Positions 1 to 11,822 of a stretch of 64,000 nucleotides of DNA are shown in pieces. This DNA is from Mauremys mutica. Its lineage: Eukaryota; Chordata; Testudines; Geoemydidae. The notes beneath the pieces were generated by a model. That model worked only from the letters and a program-made list of their open reading frames with translations, made no database searches and was not told the DNA's origin. Each line of letters starts with the position of its first letter. The stretch's first letter is position 1. The stretch is from assembly GCF_020497125.1 (NCBI RefSeq), contig NC_059089.1, forward strand, positions 26,495,282 through 26,559,281, given 5' to 3'. The translations under genes were made by a program, and so were the position numbers.

Positions 1-1088
1 AGATACATTCATTTATTTCCAATCTAAGTCAAAGCCTGTTTTTTCTTGTTTGTTCTTGTGTACATTGTTTCTAGCTTTGTAAAAATTCCATTTTGCATGT
101 GAATAGTGGTACAATATATAAATGAATATACTGTAGTAGTAATAACTGTACTTCAGAATGATGACAGTGGGTGCTAGGATTTTTAGAGACTAGGACAGCA
201 GTTATTTTAATAATTGTTTGGTAGGGGAATTTCCTTTGTGGGTAAGTATGTTTGGAGTGTGCGCTGGCATGTATTTTCCTTTCGTGTCATGCCACTCCTT
301 CAAATACAAGGGCAAATATTAGACAAACCTATTCTAGTATGTGGGCTGAGAGAAAGGACCAGATTCCACATCATTTGAAGTTTGGGTGGATCACTGTATT
401 TGGGATGTATTCCTAAAGTGGTGTTGATGTGTGCGCGCATGCACTCATGTCAAAGGACAGTGAATTGGAAATTTGGTACCCTATATGTTTTCAGAGTGCT
501 GTCTTCCTAGCTTTTGAGTTTATAACTTCAGATCTGTTGCTGGAAGGAAGGCAGTATTATGCTGAGTTAATTGTTCTTTTCTGAAAATGTTTGTTTTTAA
601 GTTGGGTTCAGCTCTAATTAACCATGTTTTATTTCCTTCCTTTGTTTCCAGTAAATTGTTTTCCAGTAACTCCACTGCAGATATTTAGGTAAGCAGCATA
701 TTCAGTCATACAAGACCTGCCAGTTTTTGTGTGGTTGTATGCTGTCCTGATGTCTGTCTTTTTTACAAAACTAAGTGCTTAACTGAGACCGTGTTGCTTC
801 ATTTATTTATTATGTGCAGCTAAGTGCCAGCATTTTAATAACTGAAGCATGTCACTGGCTTGTTTGTTCATATGAGTTCTCCTCTTTGTTTCCAGTAAGA
901 GAAGTTTGTTCTTTGATTTTTGTAGATTTGGTGGGGGTGCAGAGAGAGTGTCCCACTTATCAGCCTGTGTCCATTCTTGTGACATACTGAAGATTGTATG
1001 TAAACAGCACTGCCAGTTTTGCTAATGTTACTTAATCATAATTTGCAAGTTTTCTTCTTGTGTGCAAAAGAGGCTAGGTTATACTGCT

Positions 1089-1440
1089 TTCATAAAATCT
1101 TACATGCCATAAACCTGTGGAACTTGCTGCTACAAGATATTGCTAAGACAAATGCTTGTGAATTTCAAAACTGATTAGACATTTATGCAATTGGACAAGC
1201 ACCTGCAATTATACTAGTCTGGGAAAAAATTATTCAGGTGAACAGTTGTGCTTCAGGCCATATGGGACCACTGGTTGAGGTAAAGGAGAAACTTCCCCTT
1301 GTGGCATAGTATTATACAATTAGTTTAGCACAGGGTTACTTTATTTCCTCTGACACTTCTTGCATTGGCCACTGACTGAGGCACTGGCATGGATGGGTCA
1401 TTTGGTCTATACTTGCATGGCAGGAGGAGGAATACCTGAC
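1089..1440 (+). mobile_element. CR1 LINE fragment, 3' region
   Basis: The stretch follows the recalled CR1 3' consensus in order: a GTGGAACTTGCTGCTACAAGATATTG block, a GATTAGACATTTAT block, the GAGAAACTTCCCCTT block, and a GCATTGGCCACTGAC block followed by a decayed GATGGGTCATTTGGTCT end. It is a dead, 5'-truncated copy with no reading frame. Confidence 0.7.
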
Positions 1441-1998
1441 TGAACTGGCCACTTATTCTTTTCCTGTATGATAATTCTTGTGTTTCTGAACCCTTCAAAA
1501 GAAGCATCCCCATCATTTATCCCTTATAGGTAAAGTGCCAGTGCTAACTACTGGCATCTTTATGCTTTAATGTTGTATGGAACTGACCAGGATTGATATG
1601 CGGTATTGCTAGGTTCATTAGATTGGTAGGCCGTCAGCATCATTAAGAACTTGCATGTTGACTTACAATTTACCCCAAATACTGCAAGAATCATAGCATG
1701 CCATTAATGATTTTTACACAGAATTCTCGAAGTGCCAGCCTTGAAAAAGCAGTGATGAAAGGTTTCCTCCCTACATTTTACTTTCTAGAAGCTGAGATTA
1801 ATATACTCTCTACAGTTACTCTGTGCTGCTTACAGGGAATGGAACCTCAACAATGACAATTCATACCTCTCAATAAAAAGGAACCATATGTCCAAACAGG
1901 AATTCTCAGAATAAATAATTGTCCAGAAGCAAAAATATTAATTTAAAATTTGTTTTAAAGAAAATAAAGATTGAGAGCCTGATTTCAACAACTGGCTA

Positions 1999-2180
1999 AC
2001 ACTGGCGACAAAAAGAACAAGAGTACTTGTGGCACCTTAGAGACTAACAAATTTATTTGAGCATAAGTTTTCGTGGGCTACAGCCCACTTCATTGGATGC
2101 AGCCCACGAAAGCTTATGCTCAAATAATTTGTTATCCTGTTCTTTTTGCTGATACAGACTAACACGGCTGCTACTCTGAA
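1999..2180. mobile_element. Penelope-like element fragment in head-to-head inverted form, with 9-bp target duplication
   Basis: Bases about 2008-2100 are the reverse complement of the 3' end of the family also present at 20989-21624 (GTACTTGTGGCACCTTAG, AGACTAACAAATTTATTTGA). Bases 2101-2180 then repeat the same 3' end in the forward direction (CCCACGAAAGCTTATGCTCA, CAGACTAACACGGCTGCTAC). The nonamer AACTGGCTA occurs directly on both sides (1990-1998 and 2181-2189), consistent with a target-site duplication around one inverted insertion. Confidence 0.7.
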
Positions 2181-3571
2181 AACTGGCTACAAAGGATTCC
2201 ATGAATGACATGCATACTTTTGGAGAAAGACTTTGCCTCTACATGTATTGATTTTTGTGGCATATGACCTACTTGGATCTTGTGCATTTGAAATATTTAA
2301 TGTGAACATTTGTAATTGCCTCAAGCAGAAATTCAGCATTGGTTAGTTTTTGTAACTTACTCTTCTCACAGGTGATTGTGATAACTTCCCTTTTTCGTCC
2401 AGTGTGGGGAATGTGTGGCACACCTCTGTGCTATTTAAAAAATATATCTGTTTGCACTTCTCCAGCTGCAAGGCCCAAACAAGAACAGTCTGAGCTTCCT
2501 AAGTACCTTGGAAGTAACAATTAGAGAGCCCATCTCTTGAGTAATGAAAGTGCAGGGCTAGGACAAAGCAGAGTGGAAAGCTGCCAGTGTGTAGGGAGAG
2601 CTCATTCCAAGGCCTCTTGACTTGTTTCCTACTGTTGTCTTTGGCTGTTAAGCAGATGAAGAATTCTTCAAATATTCCTCTGGAACTATATTTTTATTAC
2701 CAAACGGGAAAAGGAAGTGAGAAGGAATTGGGAGTCTGATTAAATGTTTTTGAATTCAGTTTTTTATTAATGTTCTCTACTGTTGGTTTTGTGTACCTTT
2801 CATTTTCTGCTTAAACAGGATTTGACTAGATTTTTTCTGTCTGATTTCTTTGATGCTGTATTGTGCCAATGATGATGTATTAAAAGTTGACTAGAAAGCA
2901 CTAGGTAGAGTGAGTTTGTTGATCTCTGTCCAGTTGTCAGTGGAATCATGTCTTCAGACTCACCAGCACAGTGCACTAATTTTTGCAGTCTTGTTGTATG
3001 TCCTCAAGAGAGGACAAGGTCTAAATAGGCCATGGAGATTAAATGCTCCTCTTACCCCTGGATATAGTTCCTGCAAGTTAGAATTGAGGCACACTCTTGG
3101 AATTTACAAATCTTGGGGAAGCTTGAATTGCTGTTGCAAAGCTGTGAATAAACAGAAAAAAATTAGTTTTCAGGTCTGTTAATCTAGTGTACATTTCTTT
3201 TGTGGTTCAGTTAGAAACTGCTGTACAGCTTTGGATACAGGAGCTAGAGCTGGAACAATTTTCTGGGTTATCTATCTTTGGAGGGATTAATTTAAAAAAA
3301 CCACTCATTTTGGCAGGAGCACATTTGCAATGGAAATGTGAAAACTTAAAGGTGTATTTTACATTTTGGATGTCAGCGACTTAAGTATCCCTTTTAAGAA
3401 AGCTACATAAATATACATACAATATAAATACATGATTGAAGATGGAGTGCATGCTCCATAAAATCAACAGTTATTCCTTCCGATTGAGTTTAGTCATATT
3501 TCAGAATGCTGTGCATCTACTGTGAGGGAATGGCTGCTATATTTTTGATATATTGTGGAAAAAGTATCAGA

Positions 3572-3861
3572 GTATGTGTACACTGCAGTTGAAGGTGTGA
3601 TTTGAAGCTCAGGTAGGTACACTTGCACTAGCTTTAATCTGGCTACAATGCTAAAAATAGCAATGAAGACAAGGCAGCACAAGCTTCAGCGTGGGCTAGC
3701 AACATGACTATGTACCCAGGGGATCAGGTAGGCATGTATGTCTGGCATTGAAGCCCATGCCACTGTGTCTTCACTGTGATTTTTAGTGTGCCAGCTAAAT
3801 TAAAGCTAGTGAGAATATGCCTATCTGAGCTGAGATCATTCAACTGCAGTGTAGATTTATC
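3572..3861. mobile_element. Palindromic nonautonomous DNA element (long terminal inverted repeats)
   Basis: The left arm begins GTATGTGTACACTGCAGTTG and the right arm ends in CAACTGCAGTGTAGATTTAT, which is its inverted complement. Inner blocks also pair: GCTAAAAATAGCAATGAAGA against TCTTCACTGTGATTTTTAGT, and CACTAGCTTTAATCTGG against AAATTAAAGCTAGTGAG. The whole unit is therefore a decayed hairpin of about 290 bp. The superfamily is not certain because no clean target duplication was found. Confidence 0.65.
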
Positions 3862-5862
3862 TTCCATCTGACAAGTGTTTCCTTATTGTTAACAGACTGG
3901 GTAGTAATATTGGATCCAAGATCTAGCAGAATTCTGTTGCCCAGGGAAGGTCTTGGATTTCTTGTAACTTAATTACCTTTCTTTGACCAATTTCTTTGGG
4001 TACAGATGATGCTAAAATCCTCGTGATTGTTTACTTCCAACCTCAGTGGAACTTCTCTTTTTAAGATGTTGAATTTTAAGAAGTAAAGAGTCATTAAAGT
4101 ATTACACTGTGTTGATTAGCAGTGATATACTGACACCTTTGTGACTCTGGAAGTATAAAATGGTTAAAATCAGGTGAAGATTCTTACAGTGCAGCGTGCA
4201 TTTATTTCCTGCTTAGTACAGGAAGAGTGCTGCTTGCAGACAACAGGAGGTCCCTGCATGCAGCACTCCATCCTGATTTGTACAGCCATAGTATAAGGTG
4301 CAAGACTGTAATAGCCCATGGACTTGAGTAATTATGAAAAGAACAGTTAAGACTGAGAGGCACAATTTTGAAGTGCTCCCTTCCATTCTATCCTGGAAAA
4401 TCATTATCCTAGTGACGTTTAAGGTTTTGTGGTAGTTACCTCTTAGGAGTTGGTCGGATAGTCTGCCCCATATTGTGCATGTAACATAGCCCGACTAGTT
4501 CCAGATTTAAATAACAAAGGTTTAAAAAGGTATTAATTATATAAAAAGAAGTTAGAATGACTGACTTATGGTATCAATTGGTAATTCTGTCTTCAATATA
4601 CTCATTAACTACAAATTAGCCTTTACACATGTAGCTTTCTTTAATCCATAAATTTCACTGTAAAGAGATCAGGGAAACTTCAGCCCAGAATGTGGGCGTT
4701 TCAAACAACCTTTTTGACTCGTTTGTTAGAAAAGTATAAGCATCTGAAAATGGGGCTGGGAAGATGGGAGGTTGTAAGCAGTTTTGTAGCTTTTAACTAC
4801 AGCAGGCATTCCCAGTGTTCTCTACTACATTGTATTCATGTTTAAAAGTGCAACTGGAATACTGGCTTTAGTTACCTTTTTGCCTGTTTTTATTTAAAGT
4901 GTCATAAAACTTTAAAAATATGCAACACTTTATTGTAGAGTTCTCTGCATACAATTCAGGAGCCTTTGCTGACATTAAAAAGTGCTTCTCCATTGTTAGC
5001 AGCAGTCTGAAGGCCCTCTATCAGAACTCTTGCTGAGGAGAAACTTGCCAGTCTACCTATAGTGTGAGTGTATGCCAATAAGAGTCTGGAATAGCAGAAC
5101 TGCCAGTTTTGAGCAGGACACTCTGTCCCTTAGGTGTCAGCAGGGATCAGAGCTGGTGTCATGTGAGCTGAGCCATATCTCTTTTCAAAACTGATTTTAT
5201 TCTTACTCCTTTATTTGCTTGCAGCTACGGTACTTTATGCAAACACTGGCCAAACCCTAATACTCTGCCTAATAAACTCTTCTACATGCTTATAGTAGCT
5301 ATGCTATTCTCAGCTGTTAATTTACTTTCTCATCGTCTAATCTCTCCTGGTACCTTGGGTTTCCTACAGCACCTGGAGAGTTATGGTTCTCTTAGAAATG
5401 CCTGAGTTTCATGTGATCTGCTGACTGGCTTGGCGTCTCAGATTTACAAATAACTTGATATCTTTTTGGACTTTACTCTGTCCCTAAGGCAGGCTATGGT
5501 AGATGTGATGTAAGATCAGGGTTAGACTATGGATATGAATCACTGTTCGAGTATGGCAGCTGGGACCTAATATTTTAATGCATTCCAGTATCTCCAATTT
5601 TTAAGTGTGAAACTTAATTGTCTTAGGTGGTAAGAGGCAAAAAGGGAATCTGTCAGTAAACTGCAGCCCATATCAGTATGTTCTCTGTGCATGTAGGATT
5701 TTTTTTTTATTTTTTTTATTATGCTTTCTTTTTAAATAACAAACCTTTATAAATCCTAATTATTTTAGGTCCCATGTTTTTAGAGAATTATAAATTTGAT
5801 GGCTCTGACAGCAACACACAACGCACAAATTACTTGGGGGTGTTTCTAAGAGAGATTCCATG

Positions 5863-6075
5863 TCTAGTGGATGGAGCACTGGATCAGGATTCAGGAGATC
5901 TGGGTTTGTTCCCACTTTGACCAGTGGCCCATTGGGTCTCCTTGGGCAAGTCACCTTTCCCTCTCTGTGCCTTGATTTCCGCATCTGTAAAATGGGAATA
6001 ATGACACTGACTTTTATAAAGGGTTTTGAGATCTACTGATGAAAAGTGCTATGTAAGAGATACGTATTATTATTA
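5863..6075 (+). mobile_element. MIR-type (CORE) SINE
   Basis: The central core and 3' part are clear: TTGGGCAAGTCACCTTTCCC, CTCTCTGTGCCTTGATTTCC, CATCTGTAAAATGGGAATAA and a tail running into TATTATTATTA. Upstream lies a tRNA-related segment with GATCTGGGTTTGTTCCCA resembling a decayed B box. It is an ancient, transcriptionally dead SINE. Confidence 0.8.
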
Positions 6076-8102
6076 AAAGGACTTTAAAAACAAACAAACA
6101 AACAAAAACAACCCACCATGATCTTCCTTACCTGTGTTACTAATAAACCTACAGATTATTAAAAGTGAAAGAATGTTAACATCTAATGTTACTTTTTCTT
6201 ACTCATGCTGATTCTTTGTACTCCTCTCCCCCCGGACAATGAAAACAAACTGAAGTTCATATTATGGCTTTTAAAACACTTTTATATTTAGACCAACCCA
6301 GAAGTGTTCAGCACTTTGTTTTTGGCAGGTACTGTACTATAGGGCTCTTACTATTCTTTGGTAGTGGGAATGTTTGTTTTATGATTTAGGTAGGGGCAGT
6401 TTGAACCAAAATGTTTGTCCAGGTGTGAGAGTGGATGAATGTTTGTTGCTTTTATAGCTTTCCTGGCTGGTAGATCAATACAACAGAAGCCTTGATGTTT
6501 TCCTCATGGAAGCCCCGACCTCTTTTCATAATCAAATGGCCAGCACTGGGGAACCAGACAGAATGGTGGCAAGTTTCAGAATGAATCTGTAGCTTGTTCT
6601 ACTGCAACATGGAAAACTCAGAATTTGTTCCTGTCTTTTGTCTGGCTAGTAGCACACATGTATATGGAAGTAGCATGATGTAGTCTCTGAGGGATAGGGG
6701 AAATAATCTAAAACTTTATGGCTCACATGATGAGTGCTGGTTCTGAGCATTGGCACTGGAAGTTTTTAAAGCATTTGTTTAATTCTCAGTTTCATATTCC
6801 TAAAAAGACAGTGGATATTTTTAAAATGTCACTGTACATCCATGTGTTATGGTAGGTTGTGTTATACCCAACCAGCAAAATTCTGCCTGCTCTTAAGGCT
6901 CTTTAACTAATAGTACTGATAGAACAAAACACAACCTCCAATGCAAAAATTCTTCTGATGACTTGAGCTGTAGATGATCCCCCTCATTTTCCAGCTGTTG
7001 TAGTTTAAAGTAAAAGGAAGTCAGTGCCAAGATGCCCTTGGTGCATTAATACATAGAAAAGTTCCCTGTCTCGCTCAGCGCTTGCCAAGACTGCTGGAGC
7101 AAAGGTTTCTGACAACATTTGTTTTGGACACTAGATCTTATCTTGTCACAGTTGTTATACTCTTGGAACAGTTATCAGACCAGCCACAAAGAGGTGACCC
7201 AGTACTGGCACAGTACCTGAAACACAGATGGATGAATAAGTAGGCATGTTATTTTACTAGCCAAAAACACTCTTCAAAGTCTTCTTGCATTTCCTGGGCC
7301 ATTTAGTATTTAATATGTAAATTCTGGATAAATAGTTTGACGAGAAGCCTTGCTTTCAGGGTCAGAATCTGATACATCTACTCATATTGAGTAGTACTTC
7401 AATCCACACATACTTCTATTAACTATTCATGGGATTTTTTCATTTTGAATAAAGGTATCGGGAGAAATGGACCACATTCATTCCCTGCCTCTAGTCATTC
7501 TGACTATCTTGAATCTCTAAATATGATTCATTGTGACAGGATACATTTCACTGCTCCTCCTAGAAAGGCTATGGTGTATACTCACTTTTGTGCTTAAACA
7601 AAGATAACCTGGATCAGATATTCCTTTGCGTAAAGACATTTAATTTCCCTCAGCCCTTATTTCATTTACTAAGATGTTATGCAAGTTATTTTCATGCTGC
7701 ATGTGACGCTGTGCGGAAATACCATACCACATCAGTTATCTTTGATGGGAACTTGTGACAATAAAGATTAAGAAGTAAAAGAGGAGTTATGCCTGTGGCT
7801 CTTGTTTACATTGGATCTAGATGGTGCATTCATATATACCGGAGATCCATTTGAGTAGGAATGAGGATCACTGTACCCAACTAAGGGAGCAAACTGCTTC
7901 GCACTGTTCAGCCAACAGGGGAATTTCACTTTTCCAGACAGGGTTGCTTTGATCTGACTTTGTGTTCTCAAAAAGTTATTGCACAAAGATTGGATTCCCA
8001 GCAGTTTACTTGTAAATTTGGCTGGTTTATAACATTCTCAGGGCTCTTTGATTCATGTCTTTTTCAGTCTTTTCCTTCCAAACACCTACGAACTTTTACT
8101 TA

Positions 8103-9114
8103 GGGTATGGCTAGGCTTGCAGAGTTTTTGCGCTGTAAGGGTAGGTCCATACTTACCCGCCGGGTCGACGCGGAGAGTTCGACTTCTCGGAGTTCGAACT
8201 ATCGCGTCTAATCTAGACGCGATAGTTCGAACTCCGGACGCGCTCCCGTCGACTCCGGAACTCCACCACCGCGAACGGCGGTGGCGGAGTCGACGGGGGA
8301 GCTGCGGACTTCGATCCCGCAGCGTCAGGACGGGTAAGTCAGTCGAACTAAGGTAGTTCAACTTCAGCTACGCTATTCACGTAGCTGCAGTCGCGTACCT
8401 TAGTTCGGACCCCCCCCCCCTCAGTGTAGACCAGGCCTAAGTTTCACTGGTGATAGGGAACCAGTGAAAGAGAAACGCTGGTTTGTGTACTCACTTAATT
8501 CCTCAGGCATCGAAGAGTGTTTACACTAGCAGCCCTTCCGTCCCGGATGAGAGCAGCACTTTAGGGCAGCTATCCCGCAGCGCAGCTCTCTCGATAGGCC
8601 TTGTGGGACGGAGGGGGTCAGCAGAAGGCATTCTAGGTCCCTGCTCAGTGCTCTGTGCTGCCCTGCTTCATGTCCCAGCAGCCCCATTACTTCCTTGTTT
8701 GTTTCGTGGCATTTTTTTTTTTAAAACCCTGCTGTCTGGCTGCTTTCCCTGCCACATCTATAAGCAAAGGGAAAGGGAGTTTCAAACTTCCCAGGGCTTA
8801 CAGTGGGAGGGGTGGACATCCGTTTACCTAGGGTCAGAGCAGCAGCGATGCTGGCCAGAGTGGTCACTTTTGGAACTATGAGATATCCTTTGGAGGCTAA
8901 AAGGTGTTTACACTGGTAGAACTTGTCTTCACTTTCATAACAGTGCAAAACCAACAGTAGTAAGAACTGTATGCCTCTCATGAAGGTGGTTTTCTTTTTG
9001 CAGTGAAACTTCTGAGTTTCACTGCAAAAAGTCATTAACAAGTTTAGATGCTCCCGTGGTTTTAGCGCAAAAAAGGGACTTTTTGCGCTTTAAATGACAA
9101 GTGTAGACATAGCC
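8103..9114. mobile_element. Nonautonomous PIF/Harbinger-like element (about 1 kb) interrupted by a second element
   Basis: The left end GGGTATGGCTAGGCTTGCAG and the right end, read as complement, GGCTATGTCTACACTTGTCA, are related terminal inverted repeats, with TTTTTGCGCT blocks just inside both ends. The trinucleotide TTA flanks both sides (8100-8102 and 9115-9117), as expected for the 3-bp target duplications of PIF/Harbinger elements. No transposase frame is present. A 299-bp element of a related family sits inside at 8139-8437. Confidence 0.65.
8139..8437 (+). mobile_element. Nested Harbinger-like MITE, CpG-rich, double hairpin
   Basis: The ends are GGGTAGGTCCATACTTACCC and GTGTAGACCAGGCC, flanked by TAA on both sides (8136-8138 and 8438-8440). 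The interior holds two hairpins: TTCGAACTATCGCGTCTA against TAGACGCGATAGTTCGAA, and TAGTTCAACTTCAGCTACG against CGTAGCTGCAGTCGCGTACC. It is dense in CpG. The same family occurs in the opposite orientation at 16526-16821. Reading frames crossing it on both strands are by-products of the stop-poor, CpG-rich palindrome. Confidence 0.75.
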
Positions 9115-9719
9115 TTAGTCTTATTTGAAGTTGTAGAGGTATAAAAGTAATCCAGTCATACTTGAAACCACATGATAATCCCCCACCCTTCTCTACAGAT
9201 TTAAGATAAGCCCAGATGTAATGTCTTGAGGTGCAGGAATCTGAGTTGTGGTGTGGGTACTGGATTTCACTACTCCTTTCAGCAACCACATTACTGGCAG
9301 CTTAAATGCAAGTTAGATTTCCTTTTGTGTTTTGACTCAGTACTTCAGGTTTATGATGACAATACATTTTCAGTGCTAAAAAATGGGACACAATTTATGT
9401 GGGATGAAGGGAAATTTTAGATTGAAAATAAGGGATAAGTGACAGTACGAATGAAATAAGAGAGTGCAGGTTATTGGCTGCTGATAGAATAAGTTATCAG
9501 AAACTGCTCTGTTGGCAGATGTTGTATACTCTTTCCCTCCTCCCCTCTTCAGTTCTGTAACTTCTGTAGGAGCCTCTACTGAGACGCTTAAATGGAACAA
9601 ATTTATCTGCAGTACTGTTCTTTTTTTCTCTTCGTTCCTTGGTCAGTGCATTGGTGTCACTGTATTCTATCAGGTCTTCCACCTATTGCTTTCTCCAACA
9701 CACCAACTTGTATGAAAAG

Positions 9720-10115
9720 AAAATTTTTTAGGGGTGGTTGGGGCACCTGGCATTGGCCACTGTCGGTGAGCCATGAGACATCTGTTAAATTTCAGCTAGG
9801 GATTGCATTTTTTCCTGCCCATCAATGGCTATTAGCCAGGATGGGCAGGAATGATGTCCCTAGCCTCGGTTTGCCAGAAGCTGGGAATGAGCAACAGGGA
9901 ATGGATCAGACCATGCCTAACTTACGATCACACTCCGTAAACAAAACCTGTACTTCGTAAGCCATTTGAAATAGTAAAAAGGTCAGTGGCTGTTATGCAT
10001 ACAGACTTAGAGCTCTGTGCTCTTCATCCTCAACAATACCAGAAGACAGGATACTGGGCTAGATGGACCTTTGATATGAACCAGTAGGGCCATTCTTATG
10101 TTCTTATGGTTCAAG
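9720..10115 (+). mobile_element. Rearranged CR1 LINE 3' fragment
   Basis: Recognisable CR1 3' blocks occur out of order: GGCATTGGCCACTGTCGGTG at about 9748, GGCTATTAGCCAGGATGGGC and GCCAGAAGCTGGGAATGAGC at 9825-9890, then GACAGGATACTGGGCTAGAT and GGCCATTCTTATGTTCTTAT ending at about 10113. The order suggests that two overlapping CR1 copies or an internal rearrangement is present. Confidence 0.7.
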
Positions 10116-11700
10116 GTGACCCTGGAAAATTTTTCTTGGAATTCATTGACACTTAACTTATAATGTTTACTGATACTCTATCTTCCTGATCTGCTTGGAA
10201 AATAATTTTACTCCAAATGCAGCTGAAGCTTTAAACCCTAAAAGGTCTTCGTTTTTGGCTCCATCAAATTCTTTTTCCATCAGATCAAAAATACAGCTCT
10301 TCTCCCTAAAGAAGTTAATGAAGCTACTTGGAACTCACACTTATGTAGATTTTTTTTCCCTTTTAATCTTTCCTTCTCTCCATACAGACAATCCCTGACC
10401 TTGCAGCCTTCTTCTGTGCTGCTTGTTTGAGATTAACCCAAAGACTTGCACTTGTCATATTGCCAAAGATAAATTAAAATAAATAAAAACAGGTAGTTGG
10501 CTTGTTCCGGCTTCCCAGCATCAGAAAAGGTGCTGAAGGGATAGTCTCTTAGAGGTGTAAAAAGGAATGCTTTGGAAGAGGAACTGTCTGGTCAGGAAAT
10601 GGGAGATATGGCTCAGAAAAACACCGAGGTCCATTATTTCATCACTCTACATCTGCTAACCCTTGTTAAGGGCATCTGGAGGTTTGTACAGGCCATCATC
10701 AGGGTTATACATACCTCCGGAATGAAAGAAAGAATTAAAAACGCTTTAGATGGGGGATTTCACTTTTTTGTTTTATATAGATTCCACTGAATAGATATGG
10801 GTGGGATGGAGGACACCAACAAACCTATGCGGGCTCTGAATGTCAAAAGATATCAAAATACAGGCTCATTGGAGAACATTATTGGCTCACAATCAGTTTA
10901 ATACTGTATTTTTAAATTGGCAAAAGTGCATGATGTGTTTACAATTGATATGCCATCTGATTTAAAGAGTTACTAGAGATGAGAGACCTATTGGATCTGT
11001 AATTCCTCCCAGTGCAAGATAGTGTGCCAGGAAGAGCAGTTAGATATGATATGAAATACTTTCTTGAAGAAAGAGTTTTCTTTTACTTGCTCTTATTAAT
11101 TTTTTTTAGTTCCTTTCTTTTATCAGTGAAAAAAGTGCTAACCTTTATTATATTATTCTTACCTGTGTAAATAATTACATTTAGGCCATGTAGCTTTATT
11201 GGTGGCAGTGTCAGCTATTACTGCAAAATTAATTTATATTTGAACTGGTGAAAGCAAGATCTTTTATGGGTAACATAAAGGTAGAACATACAAACATTAA
11301 CTGTTTTTGATATTCTGCTCAGTGTGAAAGCTTTCATGGAAATCAATGGTGGTTATGATATCATGAGGCTTCCCCCCTTGCTGTTGTCTGTGGAGACTCA
11401 GTATGTGCTTGACCCACTGCTTTCTGCATACGCAAGCTGGAAGGACTCTATGAGTAGTGTATTTGTGACATGCTTAGACTCTGGAAGCTGTGGTGGAAGA
11501 TGCAGGATTCTTGCTTCAAGAGTTCTGTGCATTGGAACATCCACTGGAGTGAAGGAGAGGAAAAGACTATCCTCTCTTTCTCTGTTTATGTACAAATACA
11601 TGTTTGCACATACCCAGACAGACTCATATTGCAAATTCTTTCCACTTTCAATGTGTTGGACTGGTAACAGTGACATGGCTTTCTTTTTTTATTTCAACAG

Positions 11701-11822
11701 AATTCTAGGGCAAAGATTGGCATGTTACCATGGAAGGACAGCATAACCATCCACATCATCTAGGGGACCAGAACAACCCTCTCTGCAAAGTGCCAGGGCC
11801 GGAATATCAGCATGATCCTCAA
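11701..11822 (+). CDS. NEK6: NEK6 first coding exon (5' UTR 11701-11729, coding 11730-11822)
   Basis: A pyrimidine-rich tract ending in TTTCAACAG gives an acceptor at 11700, and the donor GTAAGC follows 11822. The start ATG at 11730 has A at -3 and G at +4, a strong initiation context. The 31 codons begin [16 protein letters not shown] and end in HDPQ, resembling the poorly conserved His/Pro/Asn-rich N-terminal tail of human NEK6 (30 residues). The exon ends in phase 0. This tail is the part that most clearly separates NEK6 from NEK7. Since the exon starts with an acceptor, at least one noncoding exon must lie upstream; it was not identified. Confidence 0.9.
11722..11763 (+). promoter_or_regulatory. 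Upstream ORF overlapping the NEK6 start codon
   Basis: An ATG at 11722, eight bases before the NEK6 start, opens a 13-codon reading frame in another phase that stops with TAG at 11761-11763, inside the NEK6 coding sequence. Its context (G at -3, T at +4) is weaker than that of the NEK6 start. If this exon is used as predicted, the overlap could lower NEK6 translation or depend on leaky scanning. The ORF is directly visible; the regulatory effect is inference. Confidence 0.5.

Larger units (their letters stand above)
1..11700. other. Upstream region or 5' intron of NEK6, noncoding
   Basis: No exon, CpG-island promoter or RNA gene could be recognised. The stretch is AT-rich and contains the CR1, Penelope-like, palindromic, MIR and Harbinger-like repeats listed separately. 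The only CpG-dense patch (about 8150-8400) lies inside a transposon, not at a promoter. Short ORFs here are on both strands, lack homology I recognise and are not supported as genes. Whether this is intergenic or an intron after a noncoding first exon cannot be decided here. Confidence 0.6.

Noticed and set aside
8048..8361. Arg/Ser-rich frames on both strands
   Set aside because: They cross the CpG-rich hairpin of a MITE. The similar frame at 16373-16840 runs through the second copy and includes peptide blocks shared between copies, as expected for a repeat.
11324..11746. 140-codon frame overlapping the NEK6 start exon
   Set aside because: It is in another frame from NEK6, crosses the splice acceptor at 11700 and has no recognisable domain.
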